From Streptomyces caelestis (GTDB lineage: Bacteria; Actinomycetota; Actinomycetes; Streptomycetales; Streptomycetaceae), in assembly GCF_001279005.1 (NCBI RefSeq), contig NZ_LGCN01000029.1, positions 62,001 through 126,000 on the forward strand: DNA of 64,000 nucleotides, read 5' to 3'. The first letter of the stretch is position 1, and the number at the start of each line of letters is the position of its first letter. Made by a program: the position numbers and the translations under genes. The notes below the pieces were generated by a model, which worked only from the letters and a program-made list of their open reading frames with translations, was not told the origin of the DNA and did not search any database. Below are positions 8,165-16,548 of this stretch, piece after piece.

Positions 8165-9496
8165 TCAGGAGAGGAACAGCCGCCGCCAGGTCTCCGGGCC
8201 CGGATAGCCGTCCGCCGCGCCGCCGCGCCAGCCCTGGGCCCGCTGGAAGGCCTCCACGTTGCGGCGGTCGGCCTCGCTCCAGCGCGGTCCCGGCCCCTGC
8301 GTGTAGTACCGGCCGAACCCCTTCTTCACCAGTTGTCCGCCGAGCCGCGTGACATGGTCGCTGACGGCGCCCGGCCGGAACGGCGCCCGGCCCGGATAGC
8401 CCGGCACCCCGTGCGAGGAAGGGGCGGACGAGGGCCCGGCAGTAACGGAAGCGGAACCTCCGCTCTGGATGTCCCGGCCCCCGCCGGCCACCAGCAGCTC
8501 CCAGGTCAGCGGCCCCGGCAGCCCGTCCGCCGCCGCTCCCCGCCACCCCTGGGCCTCCTGGAACGCCCGGGTCGCCGCCCGGTCCGCGTCCGTCCAGCGC
8601 GGGCCGGGAGGCGTGGGGTAGAAGCGCCCGGCGCCGCGGGCGACGAGCATCCGGCCGAGCTCGGCGACGTACTCGTTCTCCGCCCCGGGGCCGAAATGAG
8701 CCACCCCGGGGAACGGGGTCCGGCCCGCCGGGCGGGGCGTCCCCGCCCCCGCCGCGCCGTCGGTCACCCCCTTGTAGCGGTACGGGACGTAGCGCGCGGA
8801 GTTGTTCCAGTAGGCGTACGGGGTGGTCTTCCGGCGGGTGTGCGGGAGGGTCTGCTCGTAGGCGACGTACCGGGAGCGGGCGGTGTCCGCCCAGCCGCCG
8901 AAAAGGACGACGTGGGATCCGCCATAAGGGGAGGACGCGTCGTGGAACAGCAGTATGTCGCCCGGCCGGAGTTCGTCCTTGGTGATTCTCTCGGCGTATT
9001 TCCCGAGGCTCCCGGTCCATTCGTTCGCGGGCAGCCGCCAGGCCATCGAGACATAACCCGAACAGTCCTGCCGGTAGCCGTCGGCCTCGTACGAGGCCAC
9101 GTCGTACGGAACTTTCCGGGTGACCCAGTTCCGGGCCCGCTCGATGATGTCCGCACGGGTGATCGCGGGCGCCCGCACCAGGCCCGCGGGCAGGGTCGCC
9201 CGACCGCCGGGGCCGTACAGCGGAGCCCGCTTCCCCTGTGGGGTGGCGGGCTCCTCACCTGCGGGAACGTCCGGACCCGCGGGCCGCTGGGCCGAGGGGG
9301 CGGCGACCGCGGGGACGGCGGACGCCGCGACCGCGGCCGAGGTCACGGCGGCCACGACGAGAGCGGTCCGGTGCGCCGCCGGATGACCGGGGAAACGGCC
9401 CGTCCGGGAATGCGGCAGGACGCGCCGCCAGTGCGCGCAGCCGGGGCAGTCGCAGTCGTCCGCCGGATCGATTTCCTCGAATACCGGAGACTCCAT
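8165..9496 (-). CDS. membrane-anchored NlpC/P60-like protein with two peptidoglycan-binding repeats
   Basis: 443 residues from the ATG at 9494-9496 (GAGGGGAA upstream). The cytoplasmic N-terminus carries an unusual DDCDCPGCAHWRR cysteine cluster, followed by one membrane segment near residue 50. An NlpC/P60-type amidase domain has Cys in QDCSGYVSMAW and His in GSHVVLFGGW. Two copies of a ~75-residue binding repeat end in RWTDADRAATRAFQEAQGW and RWSEADRRNVEAFQRAQGW. It likely cleaves or remodels cell wall near the glycan machinery. No signal-peptide cleavage site is evident. Confidence 0.8.
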   Translation of the reverse strand: MESPVFEEIDPADDCDCPGCAHWRRVLPHSRTGRFPGHPAAHRTALVVAAVTSAAVAASAVPAVAAPSAQRPAGPDVPAGEEPATPQGKRAPLYGPGGRATLPAGLVRAPAITRADIIERARNWVTRKVPYDVASYEADGYRQDCSGYVSMAWRLPANEWTGSLGKYAERITKDELRPGDILLFHDASSPYGGSHVVLFGGWADTARSRYVAYEQTLPHTRRKTTPYAYWNNSARYVPYRYKGVTDGAAGAGTPRPAGRTPFPGVAHFGPGAENEYVAELGRMLVARGAGRFYPTPPGPRWTDADRAATRAFQEAQGWRGAAADGLPGPLTWELLVAGGGRDIQSGGSASVTAGPSSAPSSHGVPGYPGRAPFRPGAVSDHVTRLGGQLVKKGFGRYYTQGPGPRWSEADRRNVEAFQRAQGWRGGAADGYPGPETWRRLFLS

Positions 9497-9704
9497 GCGA
9501 TTCCCCTCACACTCCCGGTCGATTTCGTCACGTCCGTGCACGACGGCCAGTTTCGCAACTGTCCCCCGCACGCGCATGTTGACGGTCCGAATGATGTACG
9601 GGCGGTGGACCGGGCCCGTAGCGGGTGTGACCCCCGCGGGCGACGGCCGGGTGGACGGCGGTCAAAAGCACCCGTCGGGGTCCTGTAGAGTTACGCCGTC
9701 AGCG

Positions 9705-9783
9705 CGCGCCGCTAGCTCAGTTGGTTAGAGCAGCTGACTCTTAATCAGCGGGTCCGGGGTTCGAGTCCCTGGCGGCGCACCGA
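9705..9783 (+). repeat. 79-bp direct repeat, right copy (tRNA-Lys)
   Basis: Identical to 5991-6069. Downstream sequence differs: this copy has its own T6-tailed terminator. Confidence 0.95.
9706..9779 (+). tRNA. tRNA-Lys (anticodon CTT), copy 2
   Basis: Same 74-base cloverleaf as copy 1, anticodon CTT. A TAGAGT -10 box at 9686-9691 lies upstream with a weak -35. It is followed directly by a strong terminator. Confidence 0.97.
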
Positions 9784-9784
9784 C

Positions 9785-9826
9785 CCGACGGGCTCCTCGT
9801 GCAGACGAGGGGCCCGTCGGTTTTTT
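9785..9826 (+). terminator. rho-independent terminator of tRNA-Lys copy 2
   Basis: A 16-bp stem (9785-9800 with 9805-9820, one G-T wobble) with a GCAG loop is followed by TTTTTT. Confidence 0.92.
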
Positions 9827-9973
9827 GGCCGAATACTCCCTCGCGCCCGTTGAACGCACCCCACTCGGCGTACGTATGCACCATCGGCCCCCCGGGACCC
9901 CCTCACCGTTCACCATGGACCCGTATGACCGGTGAACACCGTGTTTCGCGTCTTGCGATCATGATGGGCACCG
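9827..9973. other. intergenic stretch before cslA with a spaced inverted repeat
   Basis: No gene. GTTCACC at 9908-9914 and GGTGAAC at 9931-9937 form a 7-bp inverted repeat 16 bases apart, which could be an operator or a weak hairpin. Confidence 0.35.
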
Positions 9974-10140
9974 TAGAACCTGGGTTCTTCACGTTGCCGC
10001 GGATTCGCGGCGCTCGGGGGGGAAAGAAACCGGTTGCTGACGATGCGGGACGAGGAGTCCCGTTTCACGAAGCGGTGCCGAGGGGGGCATCATGCAACCG
10101 GAACAGCGCTGTGCCGTGTCTATAAGGTGTGGGAGACGTG
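9974..10140 (+). promoter_or_regulatory. highly structured leader upstream of cslA (candidate RNA element)
   Basis: Three hairpins follow one another: AGAAC-ctgg-GTTCT (9975-9988), GCCGCG-gatt-CGCGGC (9996-10011), and a composite stem in which CCGGTTGC (10030-10037) pairs with GCAACCGG (10094-10101). The last encloses GATGC/GCATC and GGGAC/GTCCC stems. A TATAAG box follows at 10121-10126, about 125 bases before the cslA ATG. The nested fold resembles a cis-acting RNA or small RNA. It matches no riboswitch class I can recall. Confidence 0.45.
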
Positions 10141-10249
10141 GTGACAGCGGTCCACCACTGATACGTCCGCGACGGTCGAGGGGGACCGGACCGGATGTGA
10201 GGAAGCGACGAAAACACGCGGCGGCCGTCGTGTGTTGGGGGGATGACTC

Positions 10250-12277
10250 ATGACGTCGACGCCGACGGGCGCCCAGAGGGACGACGACGACCCGTCCCGG
10301 ACCACCCAGCTCAGGGTGCCCGGCCATCGGAACTGGAACACGGGAACGTTCCGCCGGATCAAGAAGGCGCTGCCGAGATACGACTACGAGCACTACAGCC
10401 GGCTCGCGGGTCCCCTCACCCAGCCCGATCCGAACAAACCGTACAAGGTGCAGTACCGCTCGCTGATCGGCCAGGAGCCGCACCGCATCCGCATCGCGCT
10501 GATGCTGGCCGCGGCCCCGGTGCTGTCGCTGGTGCTGCTGGTGTGGCTGCTGCAGCCCTCGCACTGGACCGAGCGGGACTACGTGGAGTTCGCGTGGCTG
10601 CCGGCCCTCGACATCGTCATGCTCGTCTCGATCGGCCTGATCGAGCTCTTCCGCTGCCTGAACGTGCTGTCGAACGCGCACGCCACGCTGGTCGCCCGCG
10701 ACCCGGTCCCGGTGGTGCCCGAGACCGGCACCCGGGTCGCCTTCCTCACCTCCTTCGTGCCCGGCAAGGAGCCGCTGGAGATGGTGACGAAGACCCTGGA
10801 GGCGGCCGTCAGGATCCGCCACCGGGGCCTGATGCACGTGTGGCTGCTCGACGAGGGCGACGACCCCGAGGTGAAGGAGGTCTGCGCCCGGCTCGGCGTG
10901 CGCCACTTCTCCCGCAAGGGCGTCGCGAAGTGGAACCAGGAGAAGGGCGCCCACCGCGCCAGGACCAAGCACGGCAACTACAACGCCTGGCTGGACGCGC
11001 ACGGCGACGACTACGACTACTTCGCCTCGGTCGACACCGACCACGTGCCGCTGCCGAACTACCTGGAGCGGATGCTCGGCTTCTTCCGCGACCCCGACGT
11101 CGGCTTCGTCATCGGCCCGCAGGTCTACGGCAACTACGACAACTTCGTCACCAAGGCCGCCGAGTCCCAGCAGTTCCTCTTCCACGCGCTGATCCAGCGC
11201 GCCGGCAACCGCTACGGCTCGCCGATGTTCGTGGGCACCTCCAACGCCGTGCGCATCAAGGCGCTGAAGCAGATCGGCGGTCTGTACGACTCGATCACCG
11301 AGGACATGGCGACCGGCTTCGAGATGCACCGCCACAAGAACCCGGCGACGGGGCGGAAGTGGCGCTCGGTGTACACCCCGGACGTGCTCGCGGTCGGTGA
11401 GGGCCCCAACGCCTGGACCGACTTCTTCACCCAGCAGATGCGCTGGTCGCGCGGTACGTACGAGACGATCCTCACGCAGTACTGGAAGGGCTGGTACTCG
11501 CTCCCGCCGAGCAAGCTCTTCAACTACACGATGATGATCATCTTCTATCCGATGTCGGCCCTGAACTGGATCCTGGCGGCGCTGAGCTGCGCGCTGTTCC
11601 TGGGCCTGGGCGCCTCGGGCGTGAACATCGACCCCACGGTCTGGCTGATGCTCTATGGCAACGCCTCCGCCCTGCAGATCGGCCTGTACGTCTGGAACCG
11701 CCGGCACAACGTCTCGCCGCACGAGCCGGAGGGCTCCGGCGGTGTGGCCGGCATGGTGATGTCCGCGCTGTCGGCGCCGCTGTACGCGAAGGCGCTGATC
11801 GACTCCGTCCTGCGCAGGAAGAGCAAGTTCGTGGTCACCCCGAAGGGCGACTCGGCCAGCCCGGACACCTGGTTCGGGACCTTCCGCTACCACTGGTACT
11901 TCATCCTGATCTTCGCCGGCTCCATCGCCGCGGGTCTGGTCTACGGACACGCGCACCCGGCGATGGTGATCTGGGCGACCTTCGCCCTGCTGATCACCGC
12001 CGCGCCGATGTTCGCCTGGCGGCACGGCATGCGGCAGGACCGGAAGAAGCCCGGCGCCCACGCCGGGGGCGGGCGGCCGGGCGCCGCCGAGGCGCCCCGC
12101 GCGCCGGAGCCGCCGCAGATGCCGCAGATGCCGCAGATGCCGCAGCAGCAGCCCGCCCCGCAGGACCGGCCCACCTGGGCCGCCGCGCACGGCGGGCCCG
12201 CGGGCGCCGGGGACGCCCCCGGAAACGACCAGACCATGCAGATCGCCCTTGGTGGACTTGGGGGACGTAAGGAATGA
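10250..12277 (+). CDS. cslA: cellulose-synthase-like glycosyltransferase CslA
   Basis: 675-residue GT2 family membrane enzyme. Two N-terminal membrane segments (about 85-135) are followed by a cytoplasmic catalytic domain with the processive-GT signature: D in LLDEGDDPE, DxD as VDTDHVP, TED in SITEDMATG, and QxxRW as QQMRW. Four or five further membrane segments follow, then a Pro/Gln-rich cytoplasmic tail with repeated QMP units (about 620-640). It matches Streptomyces CslA, which makes the beta-glucan at hyphal tips with GlxA (established). The ATG at 10250 is preceded by GGGGGGATG, a weak site. Overlaps glxA by four bases, so they are coupled. Confidence 0.95.
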   Translation: MTSTPTGAQRDDDDPSRTTQLRVPGHRNWNTGTFRRIKKALPRYDYEHYSRLAGPLTQPDPNKPYKVQYRSLIGQEPHRIRIALMLAAAPVLSLVLLVWLLQPSHWTERDYVEFAWLPALDIVMLVSIGLIELFRCLNVLSNAHATLVARDPVPVVPETGTRVAFLTSFVPGKEPLEMVTKTLEAAVRIRHRGLMHVWLLDEGDDPEVKEVCARLGVRHFSRKGVAKWNQEKGAHRARTKHGNYNAWLDAHGDDYDYFASVDTDHVPLPNYLERMLGFFRDPDVGFVIGPQVYGNYDNFVTKAAESQQFLFHALIQRAGNRYGSPMFVGTSNAVRIKALKQIGGLYDSITEDMATGFEMHRHKNPATGRKWRSVYTPDVLAVGEGPNAWTDFFTQQMRWSRGTYETILTQYWKGWYSLPPSKLFNYTMMIIFYPMSALNWILAALSCALFLGLGASGVNIDPTVWLMLYGNASALQIGLYVWNRRHNVSPHEPEGSGGVAGMVMSALSAPLYAKALIDSVLRRKSKFVVTPKGDSASPDTWFGTFRYHWYFILIFAGSIAAGLVYGHAHPAMVIWATFALLITAAPMFAWRHGMRQDRKKPGAHAGGGRPGAAEAPRAPEPPQMPQMPQMPQQQPAPQDRPTWAAAHGGPAGAGDAPGNDQTMQIALGGLGGRKE

Positions 12278-14214
12278 AGGACCGTGCAGGCCGCCGTCGG
12301 GCCCGTCGGATCGCGATGGGCACGGCGGTGGTGCTTGCGCTGGCCGGAATGAACGGACCGTGGCTGTACCGCTTCGGCACCGGGAAATACCACCAGTACA
12401 AGATCAACCAACCCGAGTACAAGGCCGAGAACGGCAAGTGGGAGATCGTCCAGTTCCCCGAGGAGTACCGGCAGAACACCATCCACGCGGCGCTGCTGCG
12501 CACCGGGAAGGTGCTGCTCGTCGCCGGTTCGGGCAACGACCAGGACAACTTCGACGCGAAGAGGTACGACACCCGGATCTGGGACCCCGTCAAGGGGACC
12601 ATCAAGAAGGTGCCGACGCCCACCGACCTGTTCTGCACCGGCCACACCCAGCTCGCCAACGGCAACCTGCTGATCGCGGGCGGCACCAAGCGGTACGAGA
12701 AGCTCAAGGGTGACGTGAAGAAGGCCGGCGGCCTGATGCTCGTCCACAACGAGAACCCGGACAAGCCGATCACCCTGCCCGCCGGCACGAAGTTCACCGG
12801 CAAGGAGAACGGCAAGACCTTCGTCTCGAAGGATCCGGTGCTCGTCCCGCGCGCCGAGAAGGACTTCGACCCGGCGACCGGCGCGTTCCTGGGCACCACC
12901 CCGGGCGTCGGCCGCATCTACGTCGAGGCGCAGAAGGAAGGCGCCGCGTACGAGACCGGCACCCAGGACAACTACACGGTGCGGGGGCTGAGCGGCGCCG
13001 ACGCGCGCAACACGTACGGCATCGCCGAGAAGCTCGCCCTGGACAAGAAGGACTTCCAGGGCATCCGGGACGCCTTCGAGTTCGACCCGGTCGCCGAGAA
13101 GTACATCAAGGTCGACCCGATGAAGGAGGCCCGCTGGTACCCGACGCTCACCACCCTGAGCGACGGCAGGATCCTCAGCGTCTCCGGCCTCGACGACATC
13201 GGCCAGCTGGTCCCGGGCAAGAACGAGATCTACGACCCGGAGACCAAGGAGTGGGCCTACACCGAGAAGGTCCGCCAGTTCCCGACGTACCCGGCGCTGT
13301 TCCTGATGCAGGACGGCAAGGTCTTCTACTCGGGTTCGAACGCCGGCTACGGGCCGGACGACGTGGGCCGCGACCCGGGCGTCTGGGACGTGGAGACCAA
13401 CACGTTCACGAAGGTCCCCGGGCTGAGCGACCCCGACATGCTGGAGACGTCCGGCACGGTGCTGCTGCCGCCCGCGCAGGACGAGAAGTACATGGTGATC
13501 GGCGGCGGCGGGGTCGGCGAGTCCCGGAAGGCCAGTGAGAAGACCCGGATCGTCGACCTCAAGGCCGACGACCCGGAGTTCGTCGACGGACCGTCACTGG
13601 ACAAGGGCACCCGCTACCCGCAGGCGTCGATCCTGCCGAACGACGAGGTGCTGGTCACGGGCGGCTCGGAGGACTACCGGGGCCGCGGCGACTCCAACAT
13701 CCTCGAGGCGCGGATCTACGACACGGAGAAGAACGCGTTCCGACGGGTCGCCGACCCGCTGGTGGGCCGCAACTACCACTCGGGCTCCATCCTGCTGCCC
13801 GACGGCCGCGTGATGGTCTTCGGCTCCGACTCGCTCTACGCCGACAAGGCGAACACCAAGCCGGGCGAGTTCGAACAGCGCATCGAGATCTACACGCCGC
13901 CGTACCTGTACGGCGACGACGAGCAGCCCGACCTGTCGGACGGGCCGAAGACCATCGAGCGCGGCGGGTCCGGCACGTTCACCTCGGCGGACGCGGCGTC
14001 GGTCAAGAGCGTGCGGCTGATCCGGCCGAGCGCGTCCACGCACGTCACGGACGTGGACCAGCGGTCGATCGCGCTGGACTTCACGACCGACGGGGACAAG
14101 ATCACCGTGACGGTGCCGGAGAGCAGGAACCTGGTGCAGTCGGGGTGGTACATGCTGTTCGTCAACGACGGTGACGGGACGCCCAGCAAGGCGCAGTGGG
14201 TGCGGGTGCCGTAG
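12274..14214 (+). CDS. glxA: mono-copper radical oxidase GlxA (galactose-oxidase-like)
   Basis: 646 residues. A membrane-anchoring N-terminus (about 12-30) leads to an extracytoplasmic kelch propeller. Active-site residues can be placed: Cys121 (DLFCTGHTQ) and Tyr289 (KEARWYPTL) for the Tyr-Cys cofactor with Trp288 stacking, Tyr501-His502 (GRNYHSGS) and His590 (STHVTDVDQ) as further copper ligands. GlxA oxidises primary alcohols of the CslA glycan and is needed for its deposition and for development on solid medium (known in S. lividans/coelicolor). The ATG lies within the cslA stop (ATGA). The last codons fall inside a tandem repeat. Confidence 0.95.
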   Translation: MKDRAGRRRARRIAMGTAVVLALAGMNGPWLYRFGTGKYHQYKINQPEYKAENGKWEIVQFPEEYRQNTIHAALLRTGKVLLVAGSGNDQDNFDAKRYDTRIWDPVKGTIKKVPTPTDLFCTGHTQLANGNLLIAGGTKRYEKLKGDVKKAGGLMLVHNENPDKPITLPAGTKFTGKENGKTFVSKDPVLVPRAEKDFDPATGAFLGTTPGVGRIYVEAQKEGAAYETGTQDNYTVRGLSGADARNTYGIAEKLALDKKDFQGIRDAFEFDPVAEKYIKVDPMKEARWYPTLTTLSDGRILSVSGLDDIGQLVPGKNEIYDPETKEWAYTEKVRQFPTYPALFLMQDGKVFYSGSNAGYGPDDVGRDPGVWDVETNTFTKVPGLSDPDMLETSGTVLLPPAQDEKYMVIGGGGVGESRKASEKTRIVDLKADDPEFVDGPSLDKGTRYPQASILPNDEVLVTGGSEDYRGRGDSNILEARIYDTEKNAFRRVADPLVGRNYHSGSILLPDGRVMVFGSDSLYADKANTKPGEFEQRIEIYTPPYLYGDDEQPDLSDGPKTIERGGSGTFTSADAASVKSVRLIRPSASTHVTDVDQRSIALDFTTDGDKITVTVPESRNLVQSGWYMLFVNDGDGTPSKAQWVRVP

Positions 14215-14325
14215 CACTCCCGCGGGTGCGTCGCCGGGCGCGGGAGCGCAGTGGGTGCACGGGCGCCTTAGCGCTCCCGCGGGTGCGTCGCCGGGCGCGG
14301 GAGCCCAGTGGGCGCGGGCGCCCAC
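14191..14325. repeat. 57-bp tandem repeat beginning inside the glxA 3' end
   Basis: A unit containing CTCCCGCG..CGCGGGAG and GCAGTGGG recurs with a 57-base period. The 39-base stretches 14217-14255 and 14274-14312 differ at one base, and a partial earlier unit covers the last glxA codons (14191-14214). Each unit folds into an 8-bp perfect hairpin, giving two tandem terminator-like stems between convergent genes. Confidence 0.75.
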
Positions 14326-14360
14326 GCGGCGGCAGCCGCACATGCCGCGGCCCCGCGCCC

Positions 14361-15392
14361 CTAGGTCTGTGACCCCTGCGCCAGTTTCAAGGCGTACTCG
14401 GGCCACCACTCGCCCGCCTTCGGGCCGCCCTTGCACTCGCCGTCCGACTCCCCCGGGCGCTTGACCCACAGGTAGGCGTCGACCAGGGGGTCGGCCGTCC
14501 TGGTCGTCGGGGTCTCGCCCAGAGCGCGGCCGGGCGGGTTGCACCAGCGTTCGTCCGCGGCGCCCTCGGTGTAGGGGCCGTTGCCGTTGCGGCTGGTGTC
14601 GATGACGAAGGGCTTGCCGCCGACCTTGGCGGAGAGCCGCTTGCCGTAGGCGAGGGAGTCCTCGGTGGAGTAGAAGTTGGAGACGTTCACCGAGAAGCCG
14701 TCCGCCTGCTCGACGCCCGCCCACTTCAGCGGCTCGTGGATCTGGTCGGGGTCGCCCCAGCCGGCGTTGCCCGCGTCCAGGTAGACCTTGGTGTTCTTCA
14801 GGCCCTTCAGCTTGGCTATGGCGCCCTTGAGGAGGTCGTAGCGCTCCTCGTGGAACTCGTCCGGGGTGCAGCCGTCCACCAGGTGCAGCACCGCGTCGGG
14901 TTCCAGGATCACGGTCGCCGGACGGTCCCCGATGCCCTCGGCGACGCCGTCGACGAAGGCGCGGTAGGCGTCGCCGTCGGCGGCGCCGCCCTGCGAGTAC
15001 TGGCCGCAGTCGCGGTGCGGGATGTTGTAGAGGACCAGCAGCGCGGTGCGGCCCGCCCGGTCCGCGCCCTCGGTGAAGCCGCGGGCCTGTTCCTCGGGGT
15101 TCTCCGGGCTGATCCACTCGCCGACGGGCTGCTGGGCGATCTTGCGGATCTGGTCGGCCTGCTCCTTCTCGCCGTCCTCCACCAGTCGGGCGACCTGCCG
15201 CGCGGCGTTGCCGTCCGGGTTGACCCAGAACGGTCCGGACTCCTTCGGCTGCTGCGTGATCCCCGCGCCGGCGTCCGGCTCGTCCCCCGCGCCGTCCGAG
15301 GACGAGCATCCCGTGACCAGCAGCGCCGCCCCCAGCACCACCGCGGACGTCCGCCCCCCGACGAACGCCCCGATCCCCCTGCTGCCGTACAT
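14361..15392 (-). CDS. cslZ: GH6 family endoglucanase-like lipoprotein (CslZ type)
   Basis: 343 residues from the ATG at 15390-15392 (AGGGGGGC upstream). The signal peptide ends in the lipobox LLVTGC (Cys29). GH6 signatures: LVLYNIPHRDCGQYSQGG, catalytic-acid region VILEPDAVL, KVYLDAGNAGW, and WVKRPGESDG near the C-terminus. GH6 enzymes cleave beta-1,4-glucan by inversion. Facing cslA-glxA, it probably trims or remodels the tip glycan at the outer membrane face. Convergent with glxA, ending 147 bases away. Confidence 0.92.
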   Translation of the reverse strand: MYGSRGIGAFVGGRTSAVVLGAALLVTGCSSSDGAGDEPDAGAGITQQPKESGPFWVNPDGNAARQVARLVEDGEKEQADQIRKIAQQPVGEWISPENPEEQARGFTEGADRAGRTALLVLYNIPHRDCGQYSQGGAADGDAYRAFVDGVAEGIGDRPATVILEPDAVLHLVDGCTPDEFHEERYDLLKGAIAKLKGLKNTKVYLDAGNAGWGDPDQIHEPLKWAGVEQADGFSVNVSNFYSTEDSLAYGKRLSAKVGGKPFVIDTSRNGNGPYTEGAADERWCNPPGRALGETPTTRTADPLVDAYLWVKRPGESDGECKGGPKAGEWWPEYALKLAQGSQT

Positions 15393-15810
15393 CGAGCCCC
15401 CCTTGGGTGCACCTGTTCCCTGTGCTCCGAGCCCCAATCCTGGCACACGTCCCACGACGCCCACGGGCCGAACCCGACCTTGTCCGCCGTCTGTCACGCT
15501 CCGGCGCCACGGACCCGCCCGGTCGCGCCGTACGGCCCGGCGAGGGGGAGCCACCTGCGGTGATCACGGAACGCGACCGGCCCGGCGCCCGGCGTCGATC
15601 GGCCTTGGGCCCGTCCCGCCCTCCGTCCCGCCCTCCGTTCCGCGGACGCGCCCGCCGGCTCCGGCCGGCGCTCCCGCGCAGCACGTGCCGCCCTGGCCTC
15701 CCGCACCGGTCTCCGGGCCGCTCCCGTGGTCCGGGAACCGCGGTCGAGGACCGCCCGGCCGGCGAGCCCCGGGGAGCGGGGCGCCGACCGGGTCAGGTGG
15801 TGTGCGGGGT
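15393..15810. other. 418-base intergenic region, no gene seen
   Basis: Reading frames here have arginine/proline-rich translations typical of non-coding high-GC DNA, and none has a ribosome site. It should hold the cslZ promoter; no clear -35/-10 pair was found. Confidence 0.4.
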
Positions 15811-16458
15811 TCAGGAGCCGGTTCCGGTTCCGGCCCCGGTTCCGGTCAGGTACGCCGAGACGATCGCGTCGGCCGTGCAGCCGCCGGCGGCCCGGCCGGG
15901 GTCCTCGGCGCAGGAGACCAGCAGGAGTTCGGCCCGGTCCGCGGGGCGCGGCTCGGCGGCCCGCCGGGCGTCGAACCGTTCGCGGGAGAGGACCCGGACG
16001 TCCTCCACGGTGAACTCGGCGACCCCGGCGTCCGCGCGGGTCACCCGGAGCGTCCGGCCGGGCTCGAGCGCGTCCACCGGGCGGAGGGCGGCGGACCCCA
16101 TCACCAGCGCGGTGCCGGACTCCCCCGGCGCCACCCCGTCCGCGTACCAGCGGGCCGCGCCCGGCCGGCCGTCGCCGTCGGCGACCACCGGTACGCGGAC
16201 GCCGAGGGCCGGGATGTCGAGGCGCCGCGGCTCCGCGGCGGCCAAGGGGCGGTGCGCGGGCGGCAGTTCGACCCTGGGCGGCCGTCCGGCCGCCGCCATG
16301 TCGCCGACGGCGGTCCCGGACGTGCCGGCGGGTACGTCGCTCCGCTCACCGCCCCACAGCCACAGCCCGAGCAGCAGCGCCGCCCAGGCCGCACCGGCGA
16401 GCAGCCGTCCGGCGCCGGACGGCCATCCCGTACGGAGGGTGTTCAGCGGGGAACCCAT
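15811..16458 (-). CDS. class F/E sortase-like protein lacking catalytic His and Arg
   Basis: 215 residues with one N-terminal membrane segment (about 19-36) and a sortase-fold exterior domain (LDIPALGVRVPVV, DALEPGRTLRVTRADAGVAEF). The cysteine motif is present as LLLVSCAED. Where sortases carry a GH(V/R) motif followed by about a dozen residues, this protein jumps from LVMGS directly to ALRP, so the catalytic His segment is deleted. The terminal Arg strand (here ADAIVSAYL) also lacks Arg. It is therefore probably not a transpeptidase. C-terminal GT repeats (TGTGAGTGTGS) are unusual. Start supported by CTGGAGGTG. Confidence 0.72.
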   Translation of the reverse strand: MGSPLNTLRTGWPSGAGRLLAGAAWAALLLGLWLWGGERSDVPAGTSGTAVGDMAAAGRPPRVELPPAHRPLAAAEPRRLDIPALGVRVPVVADGDGRPGAARWYADGVAPGESGTALVMGSAALRPVDALEPGRTLRVTRADAGVAEFTVEDVRVLSRERFDARRAAEPRPADRAELLLVSCAEDPGRAAGGCTADAIVSAYLTGTGAGTGTGS

Positions 16459-16464
16459 CGTGCA

Positions 16465-16482
16465 CCTCCAGACATCTGGAGG
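16465..16482. promoter_or_regulatory. palindrome covering the ribosome site of the sortase-like gene
   Basis: CCTCCAGACATCTGGAGG is a perfect 8-bp inverted repeat with a 2-base centre. On the minus strand the right arm (16465-16472) supplies the GGAGG ribosome site 7 bases from the ATG, so an RNA hairpin would mask it. It could also be a protein operator. Confidence 0.55.
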
Positions 16483-16548
16483 GTCCCGCGCGGGTCCCGG
16501 CGCCGCATCCCCGCGAGGGGGGCGGCTGCTCCGTACGGGTGAGCGGGG

